A stretch of 64,000 nt of DNA from Vibrio marisflavi CECT 7928 (lineage in GTDB: Bacteria; Pseudomonadota; Gammaproteobacteria; Enterobacterales; Vibrionaceae): NCBI RefSeq assembly GCF_921294215.1, contig NZ_CAKLDM010000002.1:1612001-1676000 (forward strand), given 5' to 3'. The notes beneath the pieces are model-generated. The model was not told where the DNA came from. It made no database searches and saw only the letters and a program-made list of their open reading frames with translations. The position numbers were made by a program, and so were the translations under genes. This document shows positions 1 through 7,910 of this stretch, one piece after another (the stretch's first letter is position 1; each line of letters starts with the position of its first letter).

Positions 1-588
1 AGCTCGTCCGACACATGCTGCATCTTCTCGTTTAGCTGAGCGAGCGGTGTCTACTGCCGATTCGTTAACCAACACGATTGCGTCGTTCGGGCATACCTCA
101 ACACAAGCGGGGCCCTCTTCACGAAACTCACATAGGTCGCATTTGACTGCGATGCTTTTTACTCCTGGTTCCCAAGCCAAAATGTCGTGTCCAAACTGTG
201 CAGGATTTGAAGTCGAAGGGTTACTTGAGCGAGGACAAGACGGAATAAAGGTGTCATAACTTTTAGCAACTGCTATTGGTCGACTACCATCGAGAGCGAT
301 AGCGCCAAACGGACAAGCAACAGCACATAAAGTACATCCAACACACAGGTTTTCGTTAAGAAAGATGCGATCCTCTTCTTTGACAATCGCAAGTGCCGGG
401 CAAACAGTCGCACAAGGTGCGTCTTCACAATGCCGACACATAACGGGAGCAGTCGCGTCACCATGCTTAACCACTTTTAAGCGTGGATGACTTTGCAGTC
501 CTTCCTTTCTATGTACATCAGAGCACGCAGCCATACAGGTCTGGCACCCTATGCACTTTTCGGGATCTGCAACAACAAAGCTTTTCAT
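1..588 (-). CDS. hyfA: HyfA/HycB-type polyferredoxin electron-transfer subunit (partial, 3' end outside window)
   Basis: Partial gene: 196 codons are visible from an ATG at 586-588 and the frame runs off the left edge. AGGA lies 6 nt before the ATG. Four cysteine clusters of bacterial ferredoxin type are visible (the first is C12-x2-C15-x2-C18-x3-C22; the last contains CDLC and GPACVEVC), 16 cysteines in all, enough for four [4Fe-4S] clusters. The segments ACSDVHRKEGLQ and LAWEPGVKSIAVKCDLC resemble E. coli HyfA more than HycB or HydN. Members of this family pass electrons from formate dehydrogenase to a membrane-bound [NiFe] hydrogenase. The rest of the hyf/fdh operon would continue leftwards. 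The neighbouring sel genes fit, since the FdhF partner usually contains selenocysteine. HyfA rather than another DMSO/FHL iron-sulfur subunit is inferred from residue patterns only. Confidence 0.8.
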   Translation of the reverse strand, partial: MKSFVVADPEKCIGCQTCMAACSDVHRKEGLQSHPRLKVVKHGDATAPVMCRHCEDAPCATVCPALAIVKEEDRIFLNENLCVGCTLCAVACPFGAIALDGSRPIAVAKSYDTFIPSCPRSSNPSTSNPAQFGHDILAWEPGVKSIAVKCDLCEFREEGPACVEVCPNDAIVLVNESAVDTARSAKREDAACVGRA

Positions 589-813
589 AGCATATCCTGT
601 TAGTTAACTAGCCCTAGAAAGCTAACCCAGGGCTTGAGTCCAAAAATTAAAAACAAAAATTAGATTCGGTTTTTATGCTTAGCCTATTAACGTCTGTCTA
701 AGTTCTAACTATCGTTTTCTAGACGTGAGCTAGGCTTGGTTTGCGCACGTCGCCAACTCCCGCGCGCATCATATTCCATTACAATTTGTATGGATATAAG
801 AAGTGACCCCTTG

Positions 814-839
814 TTTATCACTTATTACGTAGTGATAAA
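814..839. repeat. Perfect 9-bp inverted repeat upstream of the hyf-type operon
   Basis: TTTATCACT at 814-822 and AGTGATAAA at 831-839 are exact reverse complements separated by 8 bases. No T-tract follows on either strand, so a terminator is unlikely. Its place about 230 bases before the hyfA-type start codon is compatible with an operator for an activator or repressor. The factor is unknown. Confidence 0.5.
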
Positions 840-902
840 TTAAGCTTGATGAAGCAAGCTGAAATCATTGCTATCACTAGCCAAATATCCAATGACGTAC
901 TC

Positions 903-931
903 AAAATCCAGCACGTAAGGCTGGATTTTTT
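903..931 (-). terminator. Rho-independent terminator after selD (probably bidirectional)
   Basis: A 10-bp perfect stem (903-912 with 920-929) encloses a 7-base loop. Six T follow on the plus strand and four T (part of the stem) on the minus strand. It sits 23 bases after the selD stop and separates selD from the hyf-type operon on the same strand. Confidence 0.65.
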
Positions 932-953
932 ATCGAAGTTAAGTAGCTGTTAC

Positions 954-1991
954 CTATATAACTTCAATAAGGTGAGTCGAGTGTTCTTTAGCCACAAACT
1001 CCCCAACTTGGGCAATTTGCATGTTTTTGTCTGCTAGAAATGCTGTCATCTGTTCAACATTTTCTTCTCGCACCGAAACCAGCAAGCCACCGGAAGTTTG
1101 AGGGTCGCAAAGTAGCGCTTTTTGCTCTGGAGTGAGCTCGCTAATGTTCTCGCCATAACTAGCAAAATTTCTTTCTGTACCACCTGGGAAACAACCCATA
1201 CCGATATAATCCAATACGCCCGGCATCACAGGTACATCAGCAAAATTCACCTTTGCAGAAAGGCTTGCGCCCTGGCACATTTCAGTTAAATGGCCCAACA
1301 AACCAAAACCCGTCACATCAGTCATCGCCGTAACGTAGTCTAATTCTGCGAGTTCTTGGCCAACGCTGTTTAATGTGCACATCCAGTCACGAGCAACACC
1401 ACGGTGTTCAGGTTGAAGTTTTGCTTGTTTTTCTGCATGACTTAGAACACCAATTCCAAGAGGTTTTGTTAAGAACAGCTTGTCGCCGATTTTCGCTCGG
1501 TTATTGCATTTCACGTTTTCAGTTGGAACGATGCCTGTAACAGCTAGGCCAAAGATAGGCTCTGGTGAATCAATAGAATGGCCACCAGCCAAACTGATAC
1601 CTGCGTCTGCGCATGCTTGTCTACCACCATCGACTACTTGCTGAGCGACTTCTGGGGAGAGTGTATTAACTGGCCAGCCTAAGATTGCGATAGCCATAAT
1701 TGGTTTGCCGCCCATCGCATAGATATCGCTGATCGCATTCGTCGCAGCAATACGACCAAAATCGGTTGGATCATCGACGATAGGCATGAAAAAGTCTGTT
1801 GTACTGACAACTGAAGTACCATTGCCTAAATCGTATACAGCAGCATCATCTCGGCTGTCATTGCCAACTAAAAGGTTAGGATCATGGAATGGAGTAAGTT
1901 GGCTCTTCAAAATCGTATCGAGAACCTTAGGAGAGATTTTACAACCACAGCCTCCACCGTGGCTATATTGGGTCAAGCGTATTGAAGGCAT
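954..1991 (-). CDS. selD: Selenide, water dikinase (selenophosphate synthetase)
   Basis: 345 aa, close to the 347 aa of E. coli SelD. It makes selenophosphate from selenide and ATP, the selenium donor for Sec-tRNA synthesis and for 2-selenouridine in tRNA. The N-terminal glycine-rich segment SHGGGCGCK carries the catalytic Cys (C15) and Lys (K18), equivalent to C17 and K20 of E. coli. The Asp-rich nucleotide/Mg-binding segments ([25 protein letters not shown]) are all present, so the enzyme looks active. It has cysteine, not selenocysteine, at the catalytic position. The gene is divergent from selC-selA-selB across a 207-bp gap with two FNR-like boxes, and ends at the hairpin at 903-931. The ATG start matches the family N-terminus. 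Confidence 0.97.
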   Translation of the reverse strand: MPSIRLTQYSHGGGCGCKISPKVLDTILKSQLTPFHDPNLLVGNDSRDDAAVYDLGNGTSVVSTTDFFMPIVDDPTDFGRIAATNAISDIYAMGGKPIMAIAILGWPVNTLSPEVAQQVVDGGRQACADAGISLAGGHSIDSPEPIFGLAVTGIVPTENVKCNNRAKIGDKLFLTKPLGIGVLSHAEKQAKLQPEHRGVARDWMCTLNSVGQELAELDYVTAMTDVTGFGLLGHLTEMCQGASLSAKVNFADVPVMPGVLDYIGMGCFPGGTERNFASYGENISELTPEQKALLCDPQTSGGLLVSVREENVEQMTAFLADKNMQIAQVGEFVAKEHSTHLIEVI

Positions 1992-2065
1992 AGTACTTCC
2001 TATTTGTCGTATTTAGGAATTGAGTTTTATGTGAGGTAAGATAATGGGATGAGCTACAAAATGAC

Positions 2066-2079
2066 TTGATAGAAATCAA
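2066..2079 (-). promoter_or_regulatory. FNR box (perfect consensus) in front of selD
   Basis: TTGATAGAAATCAA is a perfect match to the FNR consensus TTGAT-N4-ATCAA. Its centre is at 2072.5. Reading leftwards towards selD, a -10-like TATCTT occupies 2043-2038, about 30 bases from the box centre, which is the spacing of a class II FNR-activated promoter (start near 2031, 5' UTR about 40 nt). Binding is inferred from sequence only. Confidence 0.6.
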
Positions 2080-2147
2080 TATGTGATGCGCAACACGTAA
2101 AGAGATAATTGCAACATAAGATTTCGAAATGTGAGCAAATGCGTAAA

Positions 2148-2189
2148 ATGATGTAGATCAAGGAAATTGCAGGTTGAGTGGTCTAGCAT
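2148..2189 (+). promoter_or_regulatory. Putative class II FNR promoter of selC-selA-selB
   Basis: ATGATGTAGATCAA at 2148-2161 matches 9 of 10 defined positions of the FNR box (centre 2154.5). TAGCAT at 2184-2189 matches 4 of 6 positions of a -10 hexamer. A start at about 2196 would put the box centre at -41.5, the canonical class II position, and begin the transcript about 3 nt before the mature tRNA-Sec 5' end at 2199. There is no good separate -35, as expected for an activator-dependent promoter. Confidence 0.5.
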
Positions 2190-2198
2190 GGCGACCAT

Positions 2199-2290
2199 GG
2201 AATGAGATGGGGTCTGGTGGCCCTCTTGGTCTTCAAAACCGATGTAAGCTGAAAAAGCTTTGGTAGGTTCGATTCCTGCCTCTTCCGCCA
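2199..2290 (+). tRNA. selC: tRNA-Sec (anticodon UCA), with an irregular acceptor stem
   Basis: 92 nt with encoded CCA and discriminator G (2287). It has the hallmarks of bacterial tRNA-Sec: anticodon TCA at 2233-2235 in the loop CTTCAAA; a 6-bp D stem (2209-2214 with 2219-2224) around a 4-nt loop; a long variable arm with a 5-bp stem (2246-2250 with 2256-2260); and a 5-bp T stem with loop TTCGATT. The acceptor is odd. The 5' strand is GGAATGAG (8 nt) but the 3' strand is CTCTTCC (7 nt), so the pairs are perfect only if T2203 bulges, giving a 7-bp acceptor plus 5-bp T stem instead of the usual 8+5. selA lies 93 bp downstream. Confidence 0.9.
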
Positions 2291-2383
2291 AATTGCGCGT
2301 CACAACAGCGAAACCTACTGTTACGATGTTTGGCTAATCAATGGTCCTATCTGCCTACCGAATTAGTAGTAAGGAAAACATTT

Positions 2384-3784
2384 GTGAACAGCGAAATTTC
2401 GTCCGATAACGTTTCTCAGCAGTATCAACGTCTGCCTCAAGTTGAAAAGCTCCTCCAGCTTAGTTTTGTAGCACCGTTTATTGAAGCGTTAAGTCGCCCT
2501 GTTGTCACCAATCAAATTCGTGATGCACTTGCATACATACGCCAGTCAGAAGAGTTTAAAGCTCAAGGCCATATGTGTACGCAAAACCAAGTAAATCAAC
2601 AAATCGTAACGCGTTGCCAAGCTCTTCTAAAATGCCGCCAACAACACGTTATTAATGCAACTGGCATTGCTGTGCATACTAATCTTGGTCGTTCACCGAT
2701 CCAACGTGATGTCTGGGATGCTGTTACCGAGGTAAACACGGGATACTGTAACCTCGAACTTGATTTAGCGACGGGCAAGCGCGGTATGCGAAATGGCTTG
2801 ATTCCCGCTTTAGTGCAAAACTGGATTGGCGCCGAGCACACCATTGTTGTCAACAATAACGCGGCATCCGTTCACCTTATGCTAATGGCGTTAGCCAAAG
2901 GCAAAGAGGTCATTATATCTCGTGGAGAATTAGTCCAAATTGGTGGTGGTTTTAGGATCCCAGATATCATTGCTATGGCTGGCTGCACTTTAGTTGAAGT
3001 GGGCACAACCAATATAACTACAGCCGATGACTACCTTAATGCTGTGACAGAGAACACAGCGGCTGTCCTTCTAGTTCATCAATCTAATTTTTCAATTGAG
3101 GGCTTTACAAGCGCTCCCGATGTTCAAGAGATTGCAGATAAACTCCCTGAACACGTCAAACTACTTGTTGACCAAGGCTCTGGCCTATCAAACGAAAGTT
3201 ACGCACAAGAAGAGAAATCAATTCGCCAGTACCTCAACTCTGGTGCCGATATTGTTTGTTTTTCTGGAGACAAAATTATAGGCGGACCACAAGCCGGGCT
3301 CATTGTTGGGCAGCAAAGCTTACTCGATAAATTGGCAAAGCACCCGATGATGAGAGCTTTTCGTCCAGGCCGAATTACTCTATCTCTTCTCGAAGAGCTT
3401 CTGGTTAAAAAGCTAAACCAAGTAGAAACAGGCAAAGGCATCGCTGAACGGGTTATCCAAGCGTTAAATGAGGTAAACCAGTGGACGTATTCACTTGTTG
3501 AGCAATGGAGTGAATTTGCCGAACTAGTCTCAGTAGACAGTCAAGTTGGTGGGGGCTCGATACCTTATGAACGTTACCCTAACCAAGGCATTGCTCTTAC
3601 TCTTCCTGGTAGCGCTCAAAAACACTTAGATGCACTACGAGATATGCCAACACCTATTATTGGCTATTTACGTCGAGATCAATTAATGCTCAATTTGTCC
3701 ACCGTACTTGAGCATGACAAACCCATATTGTTCAATCAGTTATCACATTACTTGGGTAACGTAACGCAAAGTAAATCGTCATAA
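2384..3784 (+). CDS. selA: L-seryl-tRNA(Sec) selenium transferase
   Basis: PLP-dependent enzyme that converts Ser-tRNA-Sec to Sec-tRNA-Sec with selenophosphate. I chose the GTG at 2384, not the TTG at 2330, because AAGGA lies 8 nt before it and it gives 466 aa, near the 463 of E. coli. With this start the PLP lysine in SGDKIIGGPQAG is K297, in line with K295 of E. coli. Other conserved segments are VINATGIAVHTNLGRSP, IVNNNAA and ISRGELVQIGGGFRIPD. The wording around the glycine-rich segment (TGKRGMRN) is nearer to the GERGSR style of non-enteric bacteria than to the E. coli sequence. selB follows after 22 bp, so the two are probably co-transcribed with selC. Confidence 0.95.
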   Translation: MNSEISSDNVSQQYQRLPQVEKLLQLSFVAPFIEALSRPVVTNQIRDALAYIRQSEEFKAQGHMCTQNQVNQQIVTRCQALLKCRQQHVINATGIAVHTNLGRSPIQRDVWDAVTEVNTGYCNLELDLATGKRGMRNGLIPALVQNWIGAEHTIVVNNNAASVHLMLMALAKGKEVIISRGELVQIGGGFRIPDIIAMAGCTLVEVGTTNITTADDYLNAVTENTAAVLLVHQSNFSIEGFTSAPDVQEIADKLPEHVKLLVDQGSGLSNESYAQEEKSIRQYLNSGADIVCFSGDKIIGGPQAGLIVGQQSLLDKLAKHPMMRAFRPGRITLSLLEELLVKKLNQVETGKGIAERVIQALNEVNQWTYSLVEQWSEFAELVSVDSQVGGGSIPYERYPNQGIALTLPGSAQKHLDALRDMPTPIIGYLRRDQLMLNLSTVLEHDKPILFNQLSHYLGNVTQSKSS

Positions 3785-3806
3785 CAATTAAAGTCAATCA
3801 CAACGC

Positions 3807-5651
3807 ATGAGATCCAGCATGAATGTCAGTCAATCTCCCAATCTTCCTAAAAGCAATTCCATCATTGGGCTAGCTGGCCATGTGGACCATGGTAAAACGA
3901 CTCTTATAAAAGCACTTACAGGCATAACTACTGCTCGACCACACGAGCAGAAACTTGGGATGACTCAAGACCTCGGATTTGCTCATTTAGAGGATGGGCA
4001 TGGCAACATGATTGGTATTGTCGATGTCCCGGGACACGAACGCTATTTACGCAATATGGTGGCTGGGGTTTGGCATATCAATGTGCTTCTGCTTGTCATT
4101 TCGGCAGAAGAAGGCTGTATGCCGATGACATTGACTCATACTCAGATCGCGACCGCAATGGGTGTTGAGAGAATAGTTGTTTGCATTAACAAATGTGACA
4201 AGGTAACAGAAGAACAGCTTGAAGATATTGAGGAAGCTGCACTTGAAACCATTATGGATATTTCAGGCATTGTGCCAGAGGTTGTATGTGTCAGTGCAAT
4301 TACCGGAAAGAACATTGATAAGCTTCGATCTATTCTAATCGAAGAGTCCCTTTTGTCTGCGACACCAATTGAAACCGACGATGCACCTAAGTCTCCAGTT
4401 GTCTATGTTGACCGAGTTTTCGTCGTCAATGGTATAGGGACAATTGTTACTGGAACCCTGACTCAAGGCGCTCTGAAGGTAGGCGATAAACTTCATTGCG
4501 AACCAGCAAAAGTGACCGGTCAGATTCGCTCAATTCAGACCTATCACCAGCAGGTTGAAGAAGTATACCCAACTAGCCGCGTAGCGATTAATGTCAAAGG
4601 CCTAACACGAAAACAAGTAAAGCGTGGTGACCTCTTATTTGGCCCCAATGCGCCTGTCGCACTTCAACAACAATGCATCATTAGGGTTAAAACGCTCGGT
4701 GATGACAAAACAGCATCTACGCTAAAGAATAAGCAAATAGAAGTGGCAACTGGAAGCTGGCACGGTATGGCTCGCTATATTCCGCTACCAGACAAACAGT
4801 TAGCAAGACTCGTTTTCGACTCTCCTATTCCACTCTATTTTGGACAACGAATTTTGTTGATACCAAAGGGCAACAACGAGTGTGTCACCGTCGGGGAAAT
4901 GATTTGGGATCAAACCATTCCAAAACATCAAAAGCGCGATATTTACGAACAGCTCGAAGAACTACCAACGAATCTTTCCAACGATTCGCAGCTTAACATG
5001 CTGCTTCGTCTACAAGGCTACTATAAGAAAGAGTTGGCTTGTTCCGAACTAAGTGAAAGTAACCTTATCATTGATGACTATGTGATCAGTAAAGAGTGGT
5101 TTAACGATGTGAAGCAACAGATCCTTGCCACATTAGACGAAAACCGCTCTATCAGCAGTAGTGAGTTATCCTACTCACTAAAAATTGAGAAAGATATTTG
5201 TAACTCAATTCTCCAAAGTCTAAAGAAAGAACAAAAGATTCACCTCAATATGGGGCTTTGGCATATTGGCGATGGAAACAGCGAAGACGACTTGCCAGAG
5301 CCTGCGAGAAAAATCTTAGAGCTTACCCGTGAAATGGGCAGAGATGGACTAGAGCTAAACAAAACTGATCTGGGTAAAGACAAAAAGTGGTTACGCCAGC
5401 TTACCCACTCTAAATTTATTACCGCGATAGACGAAAATATTTACTTCGATATGGGCGTATACCTCGATCTCGTAAAAACTATCATTGGTGAGAAACAGGC
5501 CAAAGACACGACTTCTATTCAAGAGATTAAACAGCTTACACACCTAAGCCGTAAATACGCTATTCCATTGGCAAATCGAATGGAAAAAGACGGGTGGATG
5601 AGAAGAGATGATGAAATTCGCATCATTCTAAAACCTTGGAGCGTAGACTAA
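3807..5651 (+). CDS. selB: Selenocysteine-specific elongation factor
   Basis: 614 aa, the same length as E. coli SelB. It brings Sec-tRNA-Sec to UGA codons marked by a SECIS hairpin. The EF-Tu-like GTPase part has G1 GHVDHGKTT, G3 DVPGHE and G4 NKCD. EF-Tu domains II-III follow (about residues 190-370). The C-terminal part from about residue 400 should be the winged-helix SECIS-binding region. Oddities: the effector loop reads KLGMTQDLGF, where most SelB proteins have an Arg before GMT/GIT, and the early GTPase segment (GIVDVPGHERYLRNMVAG) looks more like SelB of distant phyla than the enteric form. The start may instead be the ATG at 3819; no strong ribosome-binding site precedes either one. 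Last gene of the sel unit. Confidence 0.93.
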   Translation: MRSSMNVSQSPNLPKSNSIIGLAGHVDHGKTTLIKALTGITTARPHEQKLGMTQDLGFAHLEDGHGNMIGIVDVPGHERYLRNMVAGVWHINVLLLVISAEEGCMPMTLTHTQIATAMGVERIVVCINKCDKVTEEQLEDIEEAALETIMDISGIVPEVVCVSAITGKNIDKLRSILIEESLLSATPIETDDAPKSPVVYVDRVFVVNGIGTIVTGTLTQGALKVGDKLHCEPAKVTGQIRSIQTYHQQVEEVYPTSRVAINVKGLTRKQVKRGDLLFGPNAPVALQQQCIIRVKTLGDDKTASTLKNKQIEVATGSWHGMARYIPLPDKQLARLVFDSPIPLYFGQRILLIPKGNNECVTVGEMIWDQTIPKHQKRDIYEQLEELPTNLSNDSQLNMLLRLQGYYKKELACSELSESNLIIDDYVISKEWFNDVKQQILATLDENRSISSSELSYSLKIEKDICNSILQSLKKEQKIHLNMGLWHIGDGNSEDDLPEPARKILELTREMGRDGLELNKTDLGKDKKWLRQLTHSKFITAIDENIYFDMGVYLDLVKTIIGEKQAKDTTSIQEIKQLTHLSRKYAIPLANRMEKDGWMRRDDEIRIILKPWSVD

Positions 5652-5771
5652 AATTAGCGTGAGATTTAGTTTTTGCTTCACGTTTCACAAATAGAGCAAA
5701 CCGCTAGTTATGCTATACAAAAGCTGTCATGATGTAGACATTAATATGTTGTAAACCACCAAGGACAATAC

Positions 5772-6020
5772 ATGAAATTTACTCAAGCACACTTAGATGA
5801 ACTGAACTTGCTTTTACAATTTGATTTGAGCAGTGCTGCTACTGGTATAAAAGTTCATAAAGATGCGCCAGAAAACACCCAACAAGCAGTTCAACGCCTG
5901 TTTGAGAAAGGGTTATGTACACTTCCTGATGGAGGCTACTTGACCGACGAAGGCATTGAATTGACAGAACATATTGAGCGTGTTGTTCGCTTTATGACTT
6001 CCCAAACCAAACTTCACTAA
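5772..6020 (+). CDS. Short conserved gammaproteobacterial protein (TIGR02647-like)
   Basis: 82 aa, no signal peptide or membrane segment. AAGGA lies 8 nt before the ATG. The sequence (FTQAHLDELNLLLQFDL near the start, GGYLTDEGIELTEH near the end) resembles a family of about 80 residues found in Vibrio and Pseudomonas relatives and catalogued as TIGR02647, sometimes called DNA-binding. The predicted fold is mostly helical, with a winged-helix-like DGGYLTDEG turn. I do not know its function. It stands alone, 120 bp after selB and 40 bp before the YeeZ-like gene, which may be in the same transcript. Confidence 0.7.
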   Translation: MKFTQAHLDELNLLLQFDLSSAATGIKVHKDAPENTQQAVQRLFEKGLCTLPDGGYLTDEGIELTEHIERVVRFMTSQTKLH

Positions 6021-6059
6021 TTAGACTTAAGTTATTGTTTCTCTGAAACGGATTAACCA

Positions 6060-6905
6060 ATGACAACCTTCACTATCCTTGGTGCTGGATGGCTGGGAAA
6101 GCCATTAGCACTGCACCTGCAAACTCAAGGACACACCGTTTTCGCCAGTAAAACTACCTCTCAAGGTATTGAAGAGATCGAGCAGCTTGGCTTAAACGGT
6201 TTCGTTTTTAAACTTCTTCCCTCAGACGATACGCTGAAGGCTATTTTGAATGAGCAAAAAAGTGATGTACTTATCGTTGCCTTTCCCCCTGGCATCCGCT
6301 CAGAATCTAAAGGTCAGGATTATGCTGAAAAGTGGCGCTGCCTCGCTGAGCAAGTAAAACAAACTAACGTCAAAAAGATCGTTATGGTGAGCTCAACCTC
6401 TGTTTACCCCAGTATCGCCCAAACTTGTTTGGAGGAAGATGCGTCTTTAACTCTTAGCCAAAAAAGTGACCTTTTTTCAGATGGATCAAAACAAATTCTC
6501 AAAGCCGAACAGCACCTGATCGACTCTGGAATCAGATACGGCATAGTTAGATGTAGCGGCTTGATGGGTCCAAACCGCCACCCTGCTTGCTTTGTTCGCT
6601 ACTTGAAGGTTGTCAGCCAGTCAGCTCCAGCAAATATGATCCATTTGGATGACGCGATTGGTACAATAGACTACGTAGCTCAATTGGAACAAGATATTGT
6701 AGTCAACGCCACAACACCTAGTTCAGTGACCAAAGATGTATTTTATAAGCACGCTATCCAATCAGCTGGTACTGACTATCAACTACCATCAATCATTGAC
6801 TCTCCAGACAAGAAAATATCAGCTCAAAAACTGCTATCTCTAGGCTATCGCTTTAAGTACAACCACATTATTGAAGCACTAGATGCTATTCCTTACACGG
6901 AATGA
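6060..6905 (+). CDS. yeeZ: YeeZ-like NAD(P)-binding protein (extended SDR / epimerase-like)
   Basis: 281 aa, starting with a Rossmann nucleotide-binding segment TILGAGWLGKPLA (GxGxxG). It also has MVSSTSVYP, the usual beta-strand with SxS of the SDR/epimerase fold, and RCSGLMGPNRHPACF, which matches the corresponding segment of E. coli YeeZ. The typical YxxxK dyad is not obvious, as in other YeeZ proteins, so its catalytic role is uncertain. Cytoplasmic, no signal peptide. The start at 6060 has only a weak upstream ribosome-binding site. In other Vibrio-like genomes such proteins are annotated as SDR family oxidoreductases. The substrate is unknown. Confidence 0.8.
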   Translation: MTTFTILGAGWLGKPLALHLQTQGHTVFASKTTSQGIEEIEQLGLNGFVFKLLPSDDTLKAILNEQKSDVLIVAFPPGIRSESKGQDYAEKWRCLAEQVKQTNVKKIVMVSSTSVYPSIAQTCLEEDASLTLSQKSDLFSDGSKQILKAEQHLIDSGIRYGIVRCSGLMGPNRHPACFVRYLKVVSQSAPANMIHLDDAIGTIDYVAQLEQDIVVNATTPSSVTKDVFYKHAIQSAGTDYQLPSIIDSPDKKISAQKLLSLGYRFKYNHIIEALDAIPYTE

Positions 6906-7010
6906 TTTCGGCAAACGCCATAGAATAGCCTTATATATTATTTAGTTAGTTGCCATGATGTAATGGCTATGGCAGATTAATACTGACTCAATACTGTATA
7001 AGGCCTACCT

Positions 7011-7841
7011 ATGTACCTCGACTTTAACCTATGGATATGGGGATTACTTGCCCTCGCCATTGTCATCGCATTTTTGGATCAACGAGAGCTCGCAATTGGA
7101 ACCGCTATTGCCGTAGTTATCGCTGGCCTTTTCACCAATAAGATAGGCTACATTGGGGCTATTTTCGTATTGCTCGGATTTGCCCTTGCGGTACTAATCC
7201 ACAAAACAAATAAGATCAATCGCGTATTTTGTATAGGTTTATTGATTGCATGGAGTGCTGCTCTTTTCCTACATATCGTGCCGGGCTTTCACAACCTAAA
7301 GGTCTTAGATCATGTGATAGCTAAGCCAAATAGCGCGCCGTTCACCATGTATTTGAACCTAGATAAACCACTTATTTTCTTCGCTCTATTGATTGCTTTC
7401 CCTAGATTGTTAGGGAGCGGTGCAAAGCCCAATAACAAAGGTATCATCCTTACGGCAATCCCTCTCTTCGGTCTACTTTTTGTCGCACAATGGCTAGGAG
7501 CCATTAAGCCAGAGTTTGGCATTCCTTCATGGTGGTGGCTGTTTGCATTGAACAACCTTCTGCTAACCTGTGTTGCAGAAGAAGCTTTCTTCCGTGGCTT
7601 TTTACAAAGGGAGATAGACCGCAAACTTGGATGGGTTGCTGGGTTACTAATAGCAAGTGTGCTTTTTGGTCTCGCACATTTTGCCGGTGGTTTAACATTG
7701 ATGATTTTCGCTGGTTTAGCCGGTCTGGGCTATGGATTGGTTTTTTACTTTAGTAACCGACTATGGGCTGCTGTACTCGTCCACTTCCTGTTTAACTTTG
7801 TACATCTAGTGTTTTTTACTTATCCAGCACTGGCAAGATGA
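7011..7841 (+). CDS. CPBP family intramembrane metalloprotease
   Basis: 276 aa, strongly hydrophobic, with about eight membrane segments. The C-terminal CPBP (Abi/CAAX) domain carries the motifs expected of an intramembrane glutamic/metallo-protease: EEAFFRG at about residues 188-195, FGLAHF at about 220, and HFLFNFVHL at about 257. These supply the paired Glu, the Arg and the His residues of the active site. AAGG lies 8 nt before the ATG. Family members range from CAAX processing to bacteriocin self-immunity; nothing nearby indicates a bacteriocin. A stem-loop with a T-rich tail follows at 7857-7894. The substrate cannot be predicted. Confidence 0.85.
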   Translation: MYLDFNLWIWGLLALAIVIAFLDQRELAIGTAIAVVIAGLFTNKIGYIGAIFVLLGFALAVLIHKTNKINRVFCIGLLIAWSAALFLHIVPGFHNLKVLDHVIAKPNSAPFTMYLNLDKPLIFFALLIAFPRLLGSGAKPNNKGIILTAIPLFGLLFVAQWLGAIKPEFGIPSWWWLFALNNLLLTCVAEEAFFRGFLQREIDRKLGWVAGLLIASVLFGLAHFAGGLTLMIFAGLAGLGYGLVFYFSNRLWAAVLVHFLFNFVHLVFFTYPALAR

Positions 7842-7856
7842 TAACCAACTATGTTT

Positions 7857-7894
7857 GGCGGGTGATCGATTGAGGCTTACCCGCCTTTCCTTTT
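7857..7894 (+). terminator. Terminator after the CPBP protease gene
   Basis: GGCGGGT (7857-7863) pairs with ACCCGCC (7879-7885), followed by TTTCCTTTT. It lies between convergent genes. Confidence 0.65.
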
Positions 7895-7910
7895 CGAATG
7901 CAATTAATAG

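Larger units (their letters stand above)
589..953. other. Intergenic region between selD and the hyf-type gene
   Basis: 365 bases without a convincing gene. It must hold the promoter of the leftward hyfA-type operon. I found no acceptable sigma-54 element (GG-N10-GC with TGGCAC/TTGC context) on the minus strand, although formate hydrogenlyase operons often use one. It holds a perfect 9-bp inverted repeat at 814-839, a smaller 6-bp one (843-848 with 855-860), and the selD terminator at 903-931. Confidence 0.6.

Noticed and set aside
47..259. Plus-strand open frame over the hyfA-type gene
   Set aside because: It is antisense to a clear polyferredoxin gene with 16 cysteines and has no ribosome-binding site or recognisable domain.
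589..902. Possible sigma-54 promoter for the hyf-type operon
   Set aside because: The best minus-strand candidates have GG and GC with 8 bp between them, or the right 10 bp but without TGGCAC and TTGC contexts. Not strong enough to report.
2076..2303. Minus-strand open frame of 75 codons across the selC region
   Set aside because: It is the reverse strand of tRNA-Sec; LAEEAGIEP is the usual false translation of a tRNA 3' end.
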